64,000 nt of DNA from NCBI RefSeq assembly GCF_003583985.1, contig NZ_QXML01000002.1:124001-188000 (forward strand). The letters are read 5' to 3'. Source of the DNA: Algoriphagus lacus (GTDB lineage Bacteria; Bacteroidota; Bacteroidia; Cytophagales; Cyclobacteriaceae). This document shows positions 39,394 through 47,961 of this stretch, one piece after another; position 1 is the first letter of the stretch, and every line of letters starts with the position of its first letter. The translations under genes and the position numbers were made by a program. The notes beneath the pieces are model-generated. The model was given only the letters and a program-made list of their open reading frames with translations. It ran no database searches and was not told the DNA's origin.

Positions 39394-42087
39394 ATGAAAA
39401 CTAAACCAACTATGCCTTTTTTAAAGCAAACTTTTGCCTTTGTCATTATTTTCCTGATTTCCACAGTAGCATTTGCCCAAAACAAACCTCTAATAGGACA
39501 AGTGCTGGATTCTCTTGACCGTCCCATAGCCTATGCCAATGTGGTGGCCATCAATCAAAGCACCCAGAAAATCGGGGGCTTTGGAATAACCAATGAGGAA
39601 GGGCGATTCAAGATCACTTTGGCTCCGGGTTCGGAATACTTGCTACGAGTCTCTTTTGTGGGATATAAGCAGTTTGAAAGACTTATTTCAGACTGGGATT
39701 CGGAAGTCCAAATGCAAATTGTTCTCGAGCAAAGCGATACGGAACTTGGGCTGGTAGAGGTAGTTTCGGAGATGCCCGTAACCATGAAAGGGGATACTCT
39801 GACTTACAAAACCGATGCATTCACCACGGGCACCGAGCGAAAACTGGAGGATGTACTGGAGAAACTTCCGGGTTTTCAGATCGATGACAATGGTGACGTA
39901 AAGGTCCAGGGGAAGAAGGTGGACAAGGTGCTCGTGGATGGAAAAACTTTCTTTGACGGGGATACCAAACTGGCGACCAAAAACCTTCCGGCCAACGCGG
40001 TGGATCGGGTTCAGGTCTTAAAAAACTTCAATGAAATTTCTCCGATCCGAGGATTGGACAACGACGAAACGCTGGCGTTAAACATACAGCTCAAAGAAGG
40101 AAAAAAGAACATGGTCTTTGGTGACCTTACTGCAGGCGCAGGCCCTCAGGAGCGCTACCTCGGACATGCAAATACTTTTTACTACGCCCCCAAACTCAAC
40201 CTCAACCTGATTGCGGGTACCAACAATGTGGGCGAGCAGACTTTTACCCTCCAGGACTATTTCCGGTTTAGCGGAGGTATGGCTGGATTGGGAGGTAGGA
40301 CAGGATCAAGGGTTTCTCTCAGTGCCGATGATCTGGGCATTCCAATGGCTACCAGGGATAATGCAGCTTCCCTTGAAACCACACTCGGAGCGTTCAATTT
40401 TAATTACACACCCAGCAAAAAATGGAGGCATTCCGGTTTTCTGATCGGTTCATCTTCTGATAATAAACTTGGAAGCTCTTCACTTCGGACTTATCTGAAT
40501 TCAGGGGAAAACAATCAGGAATTGCTTACTTCTGCGAGTCGGGTGGAGAATCAATCCGGCTTGCTCAAGTATGGTCTGACCTTTACTCCCAAGGAAGAAA
40601 CTTATTTCAAATACAGCTTCTTCGGAAAGCTAGCAGATATCGAGAACAGCAATTTCCTGAATTCCAATTTTGGTCAAATCGAGCAAAATCTAGCAACGGT
40701 CCAATCTCGAACTCCTTACAGTCTGCAACAAAAAGGGGAATGGTATCATGCCCCTTCCGAAAAGCGGGTTTACTCCATGGAGGTAAACTGGGAGAAGAAA
40801 TTCTCAGATCCGCTTTACGATTTGACCACTAACCTGAAGCCGTTTGTGAACTTGCTTCCTATTCTGGACGGAGAGAGCTACCAGTTTCTCCAGCAGCAGG
40901 AAATCAACACCAGGACCATTGAAGGGGCCTTCAATTATTACCACATTCTCAACTCGACCAATCACCTGAATGGATCTTTGGGCTACCAAAACATTTACCA
41001 AGGTCTAACTGGAACCTTGAATCAAGTGGGTTCGGAAGAGGTTTTCGAAGAATTTGAAAACGACAATGAATACGGCCTCCAGGATATCTACCTCGGTCTG
41101 ACCTACAAAACCAAATGGAAGAAATTCATACTCAGTCCTTCCGTCTATCTCCACAGATACGCCTGGCAGGATCGACAACTAGGAGAGGAGCTGAGCTACG
41201 ACAAAGTTCTGGCTTTACCCGGATTTTATTCGAAATGGAGCATAAAGACCAACAAATCCCTTACTTATCGCTTCCAATCCGAAGCCAATTTCATGGATAT
41301 CCAGAAGTTGGCCCAAGGCTATGTGATTCAGGATTACAATGCCATTTTCCAGGGAAACCGATTCTTGGACAATGGGCTCTTTTATACCCATACCCTGGAT
41401 TACACCCATTTCGACATGTTCTCCGGGCTCAACATCTTTGGAAATCTCAACTGGCAGCGCAAGCATGATGAACTTATCACGACGACGGATTTTGCGGGAA
41501 TCAACCGACTCCTTTCAGTGCTGAATGTGGAACCTGTCAATGAAACTCTCAACGGGGATGTAAGACTGGACAAAAGGTATAATAAATTCAAATTTGAAGC
41601 GGGAGGGGGATGGAATGCCTTCTCTACCAACCTCGTTCTCGATGAAAACCCTACCCGAAATGAGCAGTTTTCACAGACTTATGATTTCAAGGCCACGACC
41701 ACCTTTTTCAAAGTTTTGGAGGTGGACTTGGGCTACTCTTTCACCGCCAATGCCTACAATTCCGGGGAAATCAAAAACACCTTCACCACCCACAGTCCCA
41801 AGATCGAAATCGATTTGGACATCTGGAAAGGACTTAAGCTAAATGCAGATTACACTTACAACTCTTACTTGAACAAGGCCAGTGGAATTCGAAGTGATTT
41901 TGAGTTTTTAAATGCTTTCTTGAGCTATCAGGGTAAATCCAGTCCTTGGGAATTCCGAATTTCGGTTTGGAATATGCTTGATACCCGCTCGATCCGCAGG
42001 GACAGCTTCAGCGAAAACCTGATCAGCACTTACGCCTATTTGGTTCAGCCCAGGTATGGTTTGCTGACGGTGAAATTTGACCTGTAA
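39394..42087 (+). CDS. Outer-membrane beta-barrel protein with carboxypeptidase-regulatory-like domain
   Basis: An 897-residue TonB-receptor-like barrel. Order: signal peptide (about 1-28, ending AFAQ; a second ATG at codon 7 is an alternative start), CarboxypepD_reg-like domain (about 32-115, VLDSLDRPIAYANVVA), a reduced plug (about 130-240 with LEDVLEKLPGFQIDDNGDV, then VQGKKVDKVLVDGKTFF) and a large barrel (250-897). The plug type is the one of the outer-membrane beta-barrel family that goes with GLPGLI proteins. The C-terminus ends in an aromatic-type strand (YGLLTVKFDL). It probably completes the GLPGLI-kinase regulon. Confidence 0.9.
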   Translation: MKTKPTMPFLKQTFAFVIIFLISTVAFAQNKPLIGQVLDSLDRPIAYANVVAINQSTQKIGGFGITNEEGRFKITLAPGSEYLLRVSFVGYKQFERLISDWDSEVQMQIVLEQSDTELGLVEVVSEMPVTMKGDTLTYKTDAFTTGTERKLEDVLEKLPGFQIDDNGDVKVQGKKVDKVLVDGKTFFDGDTKLATKNLPANAVDRVQVLKNFNEISPIRGLDNDETLALNIQLKEGKKNMVFGDLTAGAGPQERYLGHANTFYYAPKLNLNLIAGTNNVGEQTFTLQDYFRFSGGMAGLGGRTGSRVSLSADDLGIPMATRDNAASLETTLGAFNFNYTPSKKWRHSGFLIGSSSDNKLGSSSLRTYLNSGENNQELLTSASRVENQSGLLKYGLTFTPKEETYFKYSFFGKLADIENSNFLNSNFGQIEQNLATVQSRTPYSLQQKGEWYHAPSEKRVYSMEVNWEKKFSDPLYDLTTNLKPFVNLLPILDGESYQFLQQQEINTRTIEGAFNYYHILNSTNHLNGSLGYQNIYQGLTGTLNQVGSEEVFEEFENDNEYGLQDIYLGLTYKTKWKKFILSPSVYLHRYAWQDRQLGEELSYDKVLALPGFYSKWSIKTNKSLTYRFQSEANFMDIQKLAQGYVIQDYNAIFQGNRFLDNGLFYTHTLDYTHFDMFSGLNIFGNLNWQRKHDELITTTDFAGINRLLSVLNVEPVNETLNGDVRLDKRYNKFKFEAGGGWNAFSTNLVLDENPTRNEQFSQTYDFKATTTFFKVLEVDLGYSFTANAYNSGEIKNTFTTHSPKIEIDLDIWKGLKLNADYTYNSYLNKASGIRSDFEFLNAFLSYQGKSSPWEFRISVWNMLDTRSIRRDSFSENLISTYAYLVQPRYGLLTVKFDL

Positions 42088-42130
42088 GAGTAGAAAAATG
42101 CTCTATTGGGTATAGAAAGAGAAACAAAAA

Positions 42131-42154
42131 AGGCTTGGAATTACTTCCAAGCCT
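42131..42154. terminator. Bidirectional hairpin terminator
   Basis: Perfect AGGCTTGGAA/TTCCAAGCCT stem with a 4-base loop between the convergent barrel and YceI genes, flanked by A and T runs. Confidence 0.85.
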
Positions 42155-42184
42155 GATTTTTCAATTTTTAGAATTTTTTTTCAA

Positions 42185-42772
42185 TTAAACAGTCGCTACC
42201 AATTTCACGTCAAGTTTCACCTCATCGTAAATCATCTTGTCTGCAAGATCTTCGAAATAGCTTCCTGATCTGTATTTGATATCGAATTTGGTACGGTCAA
42301 AGGTAATCTGTCCGGTTGCAGTCATTTTGTTTCCAGCTACGCTTACTTTGGCAGGGAAGGAAACTGTCTGGCTGATGCCTTTGATGGTCAATGTTCCGGT
42401 GATGGTGTAGTCTGTTCCGTTGCTGGATTTTGCATCGGTGATTTTGAAAGTGGATTTGTTGAATTTTTCCACGGAAAAGAAATCATCAGACTTGAGGTGG
42501 TTTGTTAGGTTTCCTTTGGATTTAGGATCTGTCAAATCTTCTACGGTCAGGTTGACCATGTCCATCTCAAATGAACCTCCGGTGATTTTGCCTTTAGAAT
42601 AGTCAAGATTGGCGTTTGAGATGGGCACATATCCCCAGTGTTCGCCGGTTACTTTCGCAGCTTTCCAGGTTACGGTGCTTTCGGTTTTGTTTACTGAAAC
42701 AGGTGGAGTAGCGTTTTCGCTAAAGGTAAACAGTGCACTGAATGACAGAATTAATGTCGTAATCAATTTCAT
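42185..42772 (-). CDS. YceI family periplasmic protein
   Basis: A 195-residue exported lipocalin-like protein. A signal peptide (1-21, ending TFSENA) is followed by the YceI barrel: VNKTESTVTWKAAKV, a GSFEMDMVNLTVEDL segment, HLKSDDFFSVEKF with the family's conserved Asp/Phe, SFPAKVSVAGNKMTATGQ and a FDIKYRSGSYFEDL end. YceI-like proteins bind polyisoprenoids in other bacteria; a role in stress or respiratory quinone handling is unproven here. It is single-gene, converging with the barrel gene behind a terminator. Confidence 0.92.
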   Translation of the reverse strand: MKLITTLILSFSALFTFSENATPPVSVNKTESTVTWKAAKVTGEHWGYVPISNANLDYSKGKITGGSFEMDMVNLTVEDLTDPKSKGNLTNHLKSDDFFSVEKFNKSTFKITDAKSSNGTDYTITGTLTIKGISQTVSFPAKVSVAGNKMTATGQITFDRTKFDIKYRSGSYFEDLADKMIYDEVKLDVKLVATV

Positions 42773-43078
42773 AAGATTTAAATGGTTTGGTTAATTAAAC
42801 TTGGTTTTTTAAACAATCTCTACTCTTTGACTTTTTTAAAGCCAAATTGTTTAACGGACAAATTCGATAAGGTTTGTGATACTGGATAAAAGGTCAATTT
42901 TCAGGATGAAATTGGCTAATAGGGGTGTGAAAAGTCAGGTTTAGGAAATTTAGATTGGTTTTGGAAACAATAAACTTTTGAAAAAGGGTGACGAAAATCA
43001 ATCAATAGCAAACGGGTTTTTACTAAAATAGGATAGTATTTGAAGTTCAGATAGTGGCTCACATAAAACCGCATACTC
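42773..43078. other. AT-rich intergenic region (306 bases)
   Basis: The gap between the divergent YceI and lipoprotein genes holds no supported gene or repeat. It must contain both promoters. No convincing TAnnTTTG box with a matching -33 element was found. Confidence 0.5.
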
Positions 43079-43858
43079 ATGAAATCACTTTTGATTATTC
43101 GAATTTCTCTACTGTTCCTCTCCACTTTTTTGAGTTCCTGTGGGCCTGTTTTGTATTCTACAATTGGCCAAAACGTCCCTTTGTTTCAGGAGAAGGGAGA
43201 GTTTTCCGGTCAGGCAGCCTATTCCGTGGGCTTTGGTGCTTGGGATTCAGATGGGATAGGGCTTCAGGGAGCCTATTCGGTTTCCGACAAAGTGGCTGTA
43301 ATGTCCAGTTTCTATTCCTTGAAAGGCGATGATCCTTATGCTGATGATGAATGGGAAGGAAGTGGTTCCTATTTTGAACTCGGAGGAGGGCTATTTGGAG
43401 GAGATGCGGAAAAACTGTTTCTCTACGAAGCTTTTGCTGGAATTGGCACAGGTAGCATCCAAAACAAATCACGCGTGAATCAAGGGGAGTATATCAATGT
43501 GAAATTCCTCAAGCCCTTTTTTCAGCCGAGTGTTGCATTTTCATCCCGATATTTTGACATCGCCTTGACTCCTAGGATTGCTTACCTGACTTATACCCAA
43601 AAGGACGATTTCAATTTTGTTCAAAATGGACAACAGATCGACCCTGGTGTGTATTTCGATCAAAATGACAATCAGATTTTGTTTGAACCGGGACTAATGA
43701 TCCGAGGGGGACTTCCCGGTGTCAAGTTGGAGCTTCAGTATAACTATTCCACCCTTGGAGAGCCAATAGGCGATTACACCCTGGTAAATGACAGTTTTTT
43801 CTCGATTGGATTGAGGTTTCTAATCTCAAATAGGACTACTCCTAAACAAAAGCTGTAA
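43079..43858 (+). CDS. Outer-membrane beta-barrel-like lipoprotein, unknown
   Basis: A 259-residue protein with a signal peptide and lipobox (TFLSSC21), then a beta-rich body with alternating Gly/aromatic segments: GEFSGQAAYSVGFG, GIGLQGAYSVSDKVAVMSSF, YFELGGGLFGG, FEPGLMIRGGLPGVKLELQYN, and a C-terminal IGLRFLISN strand. This suggests a small barrel like those of putative outer-membrane proteins with eight or so strands. I cannot name a family. Its stop codon is one base from that of the DUF1501 gene on the other strand. Confidence 0.75.
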   Translation: MKSLLIIRISLLFLSTFLSSCGPVLYSTIGQNVPLFQEKGEFSGQAAYSVGFGAWDSDGIGLQGAYSVSDKVAVMSSFYSLKGDDPYADDEWEGSGSYFELGGGLFGGDAEKLFLYEAFAGIGTGSIQNKSRVNQGEYINVKFLKPFFQPSVAFSSRYFDIALTPRIAYLTYTQKDDFNFVQNGQQIDPGVYFDQNDNQILFEPGLMIRGGLPGVKLELQYNYSTLGEPIGDYTLVNDSFFSIGLRFLISNRTTPKQKL

Positions 43859-43859
43859 G

Positions 43860-45287
43860 TCAGGATTTAGCCAAAATCCCAAATTCGACTTTTCCATGTC
43901 CATCCGGTGTGGTATAGAAAGGTCTTCGTTCGATCTCATAGTTTTTGTCCGGTGCAATTCCCAAGGTATGGTAAATAGTCTGGTGAATTTCTGCGATTTT
44001 GATCGGGTTTTCGATGGTTTTGCAAGGACGCTCATCGGCAGTTTTTCCAAAGACATGGCCTCTCTTGATTCCCCCGCCAAACATCAGTACGGAACATCCA
44101 TCAGTAAAATGCCTGTGCATGCCGTAGTTTTTCATGTCTTCGATAATATCCGGTACTTGCACCTGATCCTGAACTTTCAAATCAGGCCGACCTTCTGTCA
44201 GCATATCGCGGCTGAATTCACTGGCTACGATGACTAGGGTCCTATCCAATTTACCGCTTTGATCCAAGTCTTTGATCAGTTGGGCGATCGGACTGTCGAT
44301 CAGTTTCTTCATGTCCTTTAGGCGGGTGTTTCCGTTGTCATGGGTATCCCAGCCAAAAAACGGCTCATACTCAGTTGTCACAGTAATGTACCGAGCGCCT
44401 TGGTCGACAAGCCGTTTTGCCAATAAGCAACCCAACCCAAACTTCCCGGTGTTGTATTTGTCATAGCTTTCCTTGGGTTCCTGACTTAGGTCAAATGCCT
44501 TTGCTTCCGGGGAATTAAGGAGCATGTAGGCCTGTTCCATGGATCTTTTAAGGGATTCCTTTTGATAATCAGACCCAAATTCCCCCATCGGGCCTGCGGA
44601 AATGAGCTCGTTGTAAAGTTGATTTCTGGATTCAAATCGCTTGGTGTCCATCCCCACAGGAGGTCGGACGGCATCCAATCCAGCTGTGGGATCAGGAATC
44701 AGGAAAGGGCCGTATTCTGAACCCAAAAATCCAGCACTGTGGAAAGCTTTCAGTTCTTCACCTTCGCCCACAGTGAACCGCTGCCCGATATTGATGAAGG
44801 GAGGAATGACCGGATTCAACGCGCCTTTTTCTTTGGCAATCCAGCTTCCCAAGTGAGGGACAACCACAGATTGTGGCGGTTCATAGCAAGTATGGAAATG
44901 ATATTGATGTCGGGTATGAAGAATGTGTCCCAAGTCAGCAGCTTGGTAGGATCGGATTAAGGTTCCTTTATCCATCACTGAGGCGATATTTTCCAGACCT
45001 TCGGAGAAGAAAATCCCGTCCAGTTTGGTTGGAATCGAAGGGAAAGTACTTAGGACTTCTTTGGCCTCCATTCCTTTTCGGAAGGGAGTGAATTTCTTTG
45101 GATCAAAGGTCTCGGTATGAGCCATCCCTCCGGCCATAAACAACAGGATCACCGAGTCCGCAGTAGTTGGGATTTTGTTTTCACAGGAGGAGAGCAAGCC
45201 CGCCAAAGGGGCTCCCATTCCCAGGGTTGCCATCGCTGCAGCACTGGTTTTTTTGAGGAAATCGCGTCGGGTTTGGAGAGTTTTCAT
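43860..45287 (-). CDS. DUF1501 protein (TAT-exported, sulfatase-fold)
   Basis: A 475-residue member of the DUF1501 family, abundant in Planctomycetes and some Bacteroidota. A twin-arginine signal is seen (TRRDFLKKTSA, Arg7-Arg8), then a cysteine in GLLSSCEN that could be a lipid site. The core has the alkaline-phosphatase-like fold segments LLFMAGGMAHTETFDPKK, RHQYHFHTCYEPPQS, TVTTEYEPFFGWDTHDN, TLVIVASEFSRDM and HFTDGCSVLMFGGGIKRG. The activity is unknown. The gene follows the DUF1549/DUF1553 gene by 48 bases, the usual planctomycete partner. Confidence 0.92.
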   Translation of the reverse strand: MKTLQTRRDFLKKTSAAAMATLGMGAPLAGLLSSCENKIPTTADSVILLFMAGGMAHTETFDPKKFTPFRKGMEAKEVLSTFPSIPTKLDGIFFSEGLENIASVMDKGTLIRSYQAADLGHILHTRHQYHFHTCYEPPQSVVVPHLGSWIAKEKGALNPVIPPFINIGQRFTVGEGEELKAFHSAGFLGSEYGPFLIPDPTAGLDAVRPPVGMDTKRFESRNQLYNELISAGPMGEFGSDYQKESLKRSMEQAYMLLNSPEAKAFDLSQEPKESYDKYNTGKFGLGCLLAKRLVDQGARYITVTTEYEPFFGWDTHDNGNTRLKDMKKLIDSPIAQLIKDLDQSGKLDRTLVIVASEFSRDMLTEGRPDLKVQDQVQVPDIIEDMKNYGMHRHFTDGCSVLMFGGGIKRGHVFGKTADERPCKTIENPIKIAEIHQTIYHTLGIAPDKNYEIERRPFYTTPDGHGKVEFGILAKS

Positions 45288-45335
45288 TGTGGAAATTCGT
45301 TGTAATTTCTGTGGGTGAGGTCACTCACAGGGGAA

Positions 45336-47825
45336 TCAATAAATCATTTGAAATTCTGGCAACAGGAATACAGCCCAGAGGAAGTCCTGTACTTCTGAGG
45401 CTTCGGGTTTTTCACCGAAGGCCTTTTTTGCAACCTCAAGTTCTTTTTCACTTGGTGTTCTGAGTAACGCTTTTCCGTAAAGGTCCCTCGTAAGTTTTTC
45501 CGGATCGGAGTAATTCTTGGCCCAATCCTGTCCTCCTTTTTCCAGTGCTTTGTTGAGTCTCTCGCCGTTGCTGAGTTCCAAAGCCTGCAGTAAGCTGGCT
45601 TGAGAATCTCTGCTGGTGGAGACTATTTCTCTGTTTGGTCGACCCAAAGCAGTCAGGAATGAATTATTGGCGACTAGGGAGGCCCGGTCAAAAGGAAGTC
45701 CGGTTTTGGCTTCCGGGATCAGTTCATAAGGGCGGAATTTGACTTCGGTGGAATCAAATAAGGGAGCTGAAAGTCGGCTTACTGCATCGGAAAACTGCTC
45801 TGCGGTCAGTCGTCTTCTCACGATTCCCTGAAATTTGAAGTCCTCGGCTAGCAGTTTTTCAGGTGATTCCACTGCGATGGATTGGCTTTGGTAAATTTTG
45901 GAAGAGGCAATCTGTAAAATCAGGTGCTTTAGGTCGTAACCATTTTCCACAAAATCCACTGCCAACCAATCCAGCAAATCCTGGCTCCAAGGGAGATTGT
46001 CCATCTCGTCCACCGGTTCAACGATTCCTCGGCCCATCATCTGTTTCCAGATTCGGTTGACAACAGTTCGATACATCCGTCCATTGGCAGGTTGAACCAG
46101 TTGGTCGGCGAGTTGACGGAGTTTTTCTGCTTTTGCGGCAGTACTATCGATGGATCCCAATTCTTCCCAAAGGATTTTGGTTTGGGCCATTTTGCCGGTC
46201 GGTTGCTCGCAACGGCTGACTTCCAGGGTGGTGTCGGCAAAGATATTGGCAAAGGCATACGCTTCTTCCAGCTTCCAGTCGCTGATGAAGCTGTCATGGC
46301 AGGAGGCGCATTTCAGATTCAATCCCAAAACGACCTGTCCTACATTTTGTGCAGCCTGCATTTCTGTGCGTTGGGAAGCGTTTACAGTCCCTCTCCATCG
46401 AATTCCTTCGATGAATCCTTTGGATTTCTCGTTAGGGTTGAGCAATTCTTTGACAAACTGGTCGTAGGGCTTATTGTCCCTGATGGAGGTGTAAAGCCAA
46501 TCCGTGATGGCAAATCGACCCTTGGTAATGTAGCCGGTTCCGGTGTAGTCATTTCGCAGGGCATCGTTCCAGAATGTGAGCCAATGTTGTGCAAAATCAT
46601 CGGTTCGATTTAGGAGATTTTCTGCCCAGATTTTACGCTTATCTGGGTTTGGATCTTTTTCAAATGCGGCTAATTCTTCGGGTGATGGAAGTAAACCGAT
46701 GATGTCAAGGTAGATTCTTCTAAGATAAGTTCGGTCGTCGACGGTCTCACTCCAGCTGAGCTGATTTTGCTCAAAATACTGATCGACCAATCGGTCTATC
46801 GGGTTTTCCAATCCAGCCTTGGCTGGAGGCAAAGTTGGTTTTCTTGGAGCAAGTTCAGCTACGAGATAGATCGACTGTTGCTCTACACCATCCGGCCATG
46901 GTGCTCCTTTTTCTACCCAAAGCGTGAGCAATTGGATTTCTTCTTTGCTTAGAAGTTTTCCCTTGGACGGCATCACATCGTCGTGATTTTTTGACAGGGA
47001 AATTCTACGGATCAGGTCACTTTCACCGGGATTTCCGGGTACAATCACCTCACCGTTTTCTCCTCCCGCAAATACATACTCCTTTTCATCCAAGCGAAGA
47101 TCGCCTTCGATTTTAGCGCCGGAGTGGCACTTGTAGCAATTGTGAGCGAGGACAGATCTCACATTGGTGACCAGCTTGATTTCCTGATCGGGGGAAAGAT
47201 CTGAGGTAAACGTCGCGAGGTCAATGGTTAGAGATTCAGGTGCTTCAGATTCTGTATTCCAAGGCAAAACTTCAGTTAAAAACTCCTCTCCGTGGGTCAG
47301 GGAAGCACCAAAGTGACCAGCTAACCCGACACCTAATCCAGAGATGAACAAGAAAGTTCTAAACAGTTTTATGGTGGAGGGATTCTTTTCAATTGTAGAC
47401 TTTCTGAGAAAATACAATAGAATCAGACTTAGTCCGGCAGTAATAAAACCAATTTGTTGATGCAGGTCTAGGGTTTCACCGGTTACGCCTTCACTATCAG
47501 CCAATAGCCAGCCAAATAATGCGGATAAAATGGCGCTAATTCCGCCCGTTAAAACCAACATTTGAATTCCAGGGCGGAGCTTGGATTTAAATTCTTTCAG
47601 AGTAAAAAGCTCCAAAATGCCCGCGAAAATCAACAGGGAAATGGGGAAATGGACAATCATGGGATGCAGTCTCCCGAGTAATTGCCAAAGCCAAAAATAG
47701 GATTGTTCTTGCTCAGCCCCTTGGGCAAAAGAAGTAAAAACAGGAGTCAAGACGCCTAAGGAACTAGCAATCCACTTTTTGAAAAAGCTAGAAAACTTAC
47801 CTGATCTACTGGAATCTGAATTCAT
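45336..47825 (-). CDS. PSCyt1-DUF1549-DUF1553 protein with N-terminal DUF2231 membrane domain
   Basis: An 829-residue envelope protein. Order: a DUF2231-like membrane part with four helices (about 45-175, starting LHPMIVHFPISLL), a planctomycete-type cytochrome c domain (about 220-315) with heme site CYKCH near 231 and a DVMPSKGKLL Met ligand, DUF1549 (about 345-550) with a CASCH motif, and DUF1553 (about 580-815). The function of this family is not known; its redox heme suggests oxidation of a substrate that the DUF1501 partner handles. It lies 136 bases behind SusD, on the same strand, so the pair may be part of the glycan-utilisation locus. Confidence 0.9.
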   Translation of the reverse strand: MNSDSSRSGKFSSFFKKWIASSLGVLTPVFTSFAQGAEQEQSYFWLWQLLGRLHPMIVHFPISLLIFAGILELFTLKEFKSKLRPGIQMLVLTGGISAILSALFGWLLADSEGVTGETLDLHQQIGFITAGLSLILLYFLRKSTIEKNPSTIKLFRTFLFISGLGVGLAGHFGASLTHGEEFLTEVLPWNTESEAPESLTIDLATFTSDLSPDQEIKLVTNVRSVLAHNCYKCHSGAKIEGDLRLDEKEYVFAGGENGEVIVPGNPGESDLIRRISLSKNHDDVMPSKGKLLSKEEIQLLTLWVEKGAPWPDGVEQQSIYLVAELAPRKPTLPPAKAGLENPIDRLVDQYFEQNQLSWSETVDDRTYLRRIYLDIIGLLPSPEELAAFEKDPNPDKRKIWAENLLNRTDDFAQHWLTFWNDALRNDYTGTGYITKGRFAITDWLYTSIRDNKPYDQFVKELLNPNEKSKGFIEGIRWRGTVNASQRTEMQAAQNVGQVVLGLNLKCASCHDSFISDWKLEEAYAFANIFADTTLEVSRCEQPTGKMAQTKILWEELGSIDSTAAKAEKLRQLADQLVQPANGRMYRTVVNRIWKQMMGRGIVEPVDEMDNLPWSQDLLDWLAVDFVENGYDLKHLILQIASSKIYQSQSIAVESPEKLLAEDFKFQGIVRRRLTAEQFSDAVSRLSAPLFDSTEVKFRPYELIPEAKTGLPFDRASLVANNSFLTALGRPNREIVSTSRDSQASLLQALELSNGERLNKALEKGGQDWAKNYSDPEKLTRDLYGKALLRTPSEKELEVAKKAFGEKPEASEVQDFLWAVFLLPEFQMIY

Positions 47826-47961
47826 CGTAATTGCCTGATACTTATTAAATGAAAGATTAGATCATCCGCTGTTTCTCCACTGAATACAATTAAACCCAAA
47901 TTGTATTTTCAACTTGAAGAAACAAGCGGATAATCTTATCAATTTTTAAAATTCTATAAAA

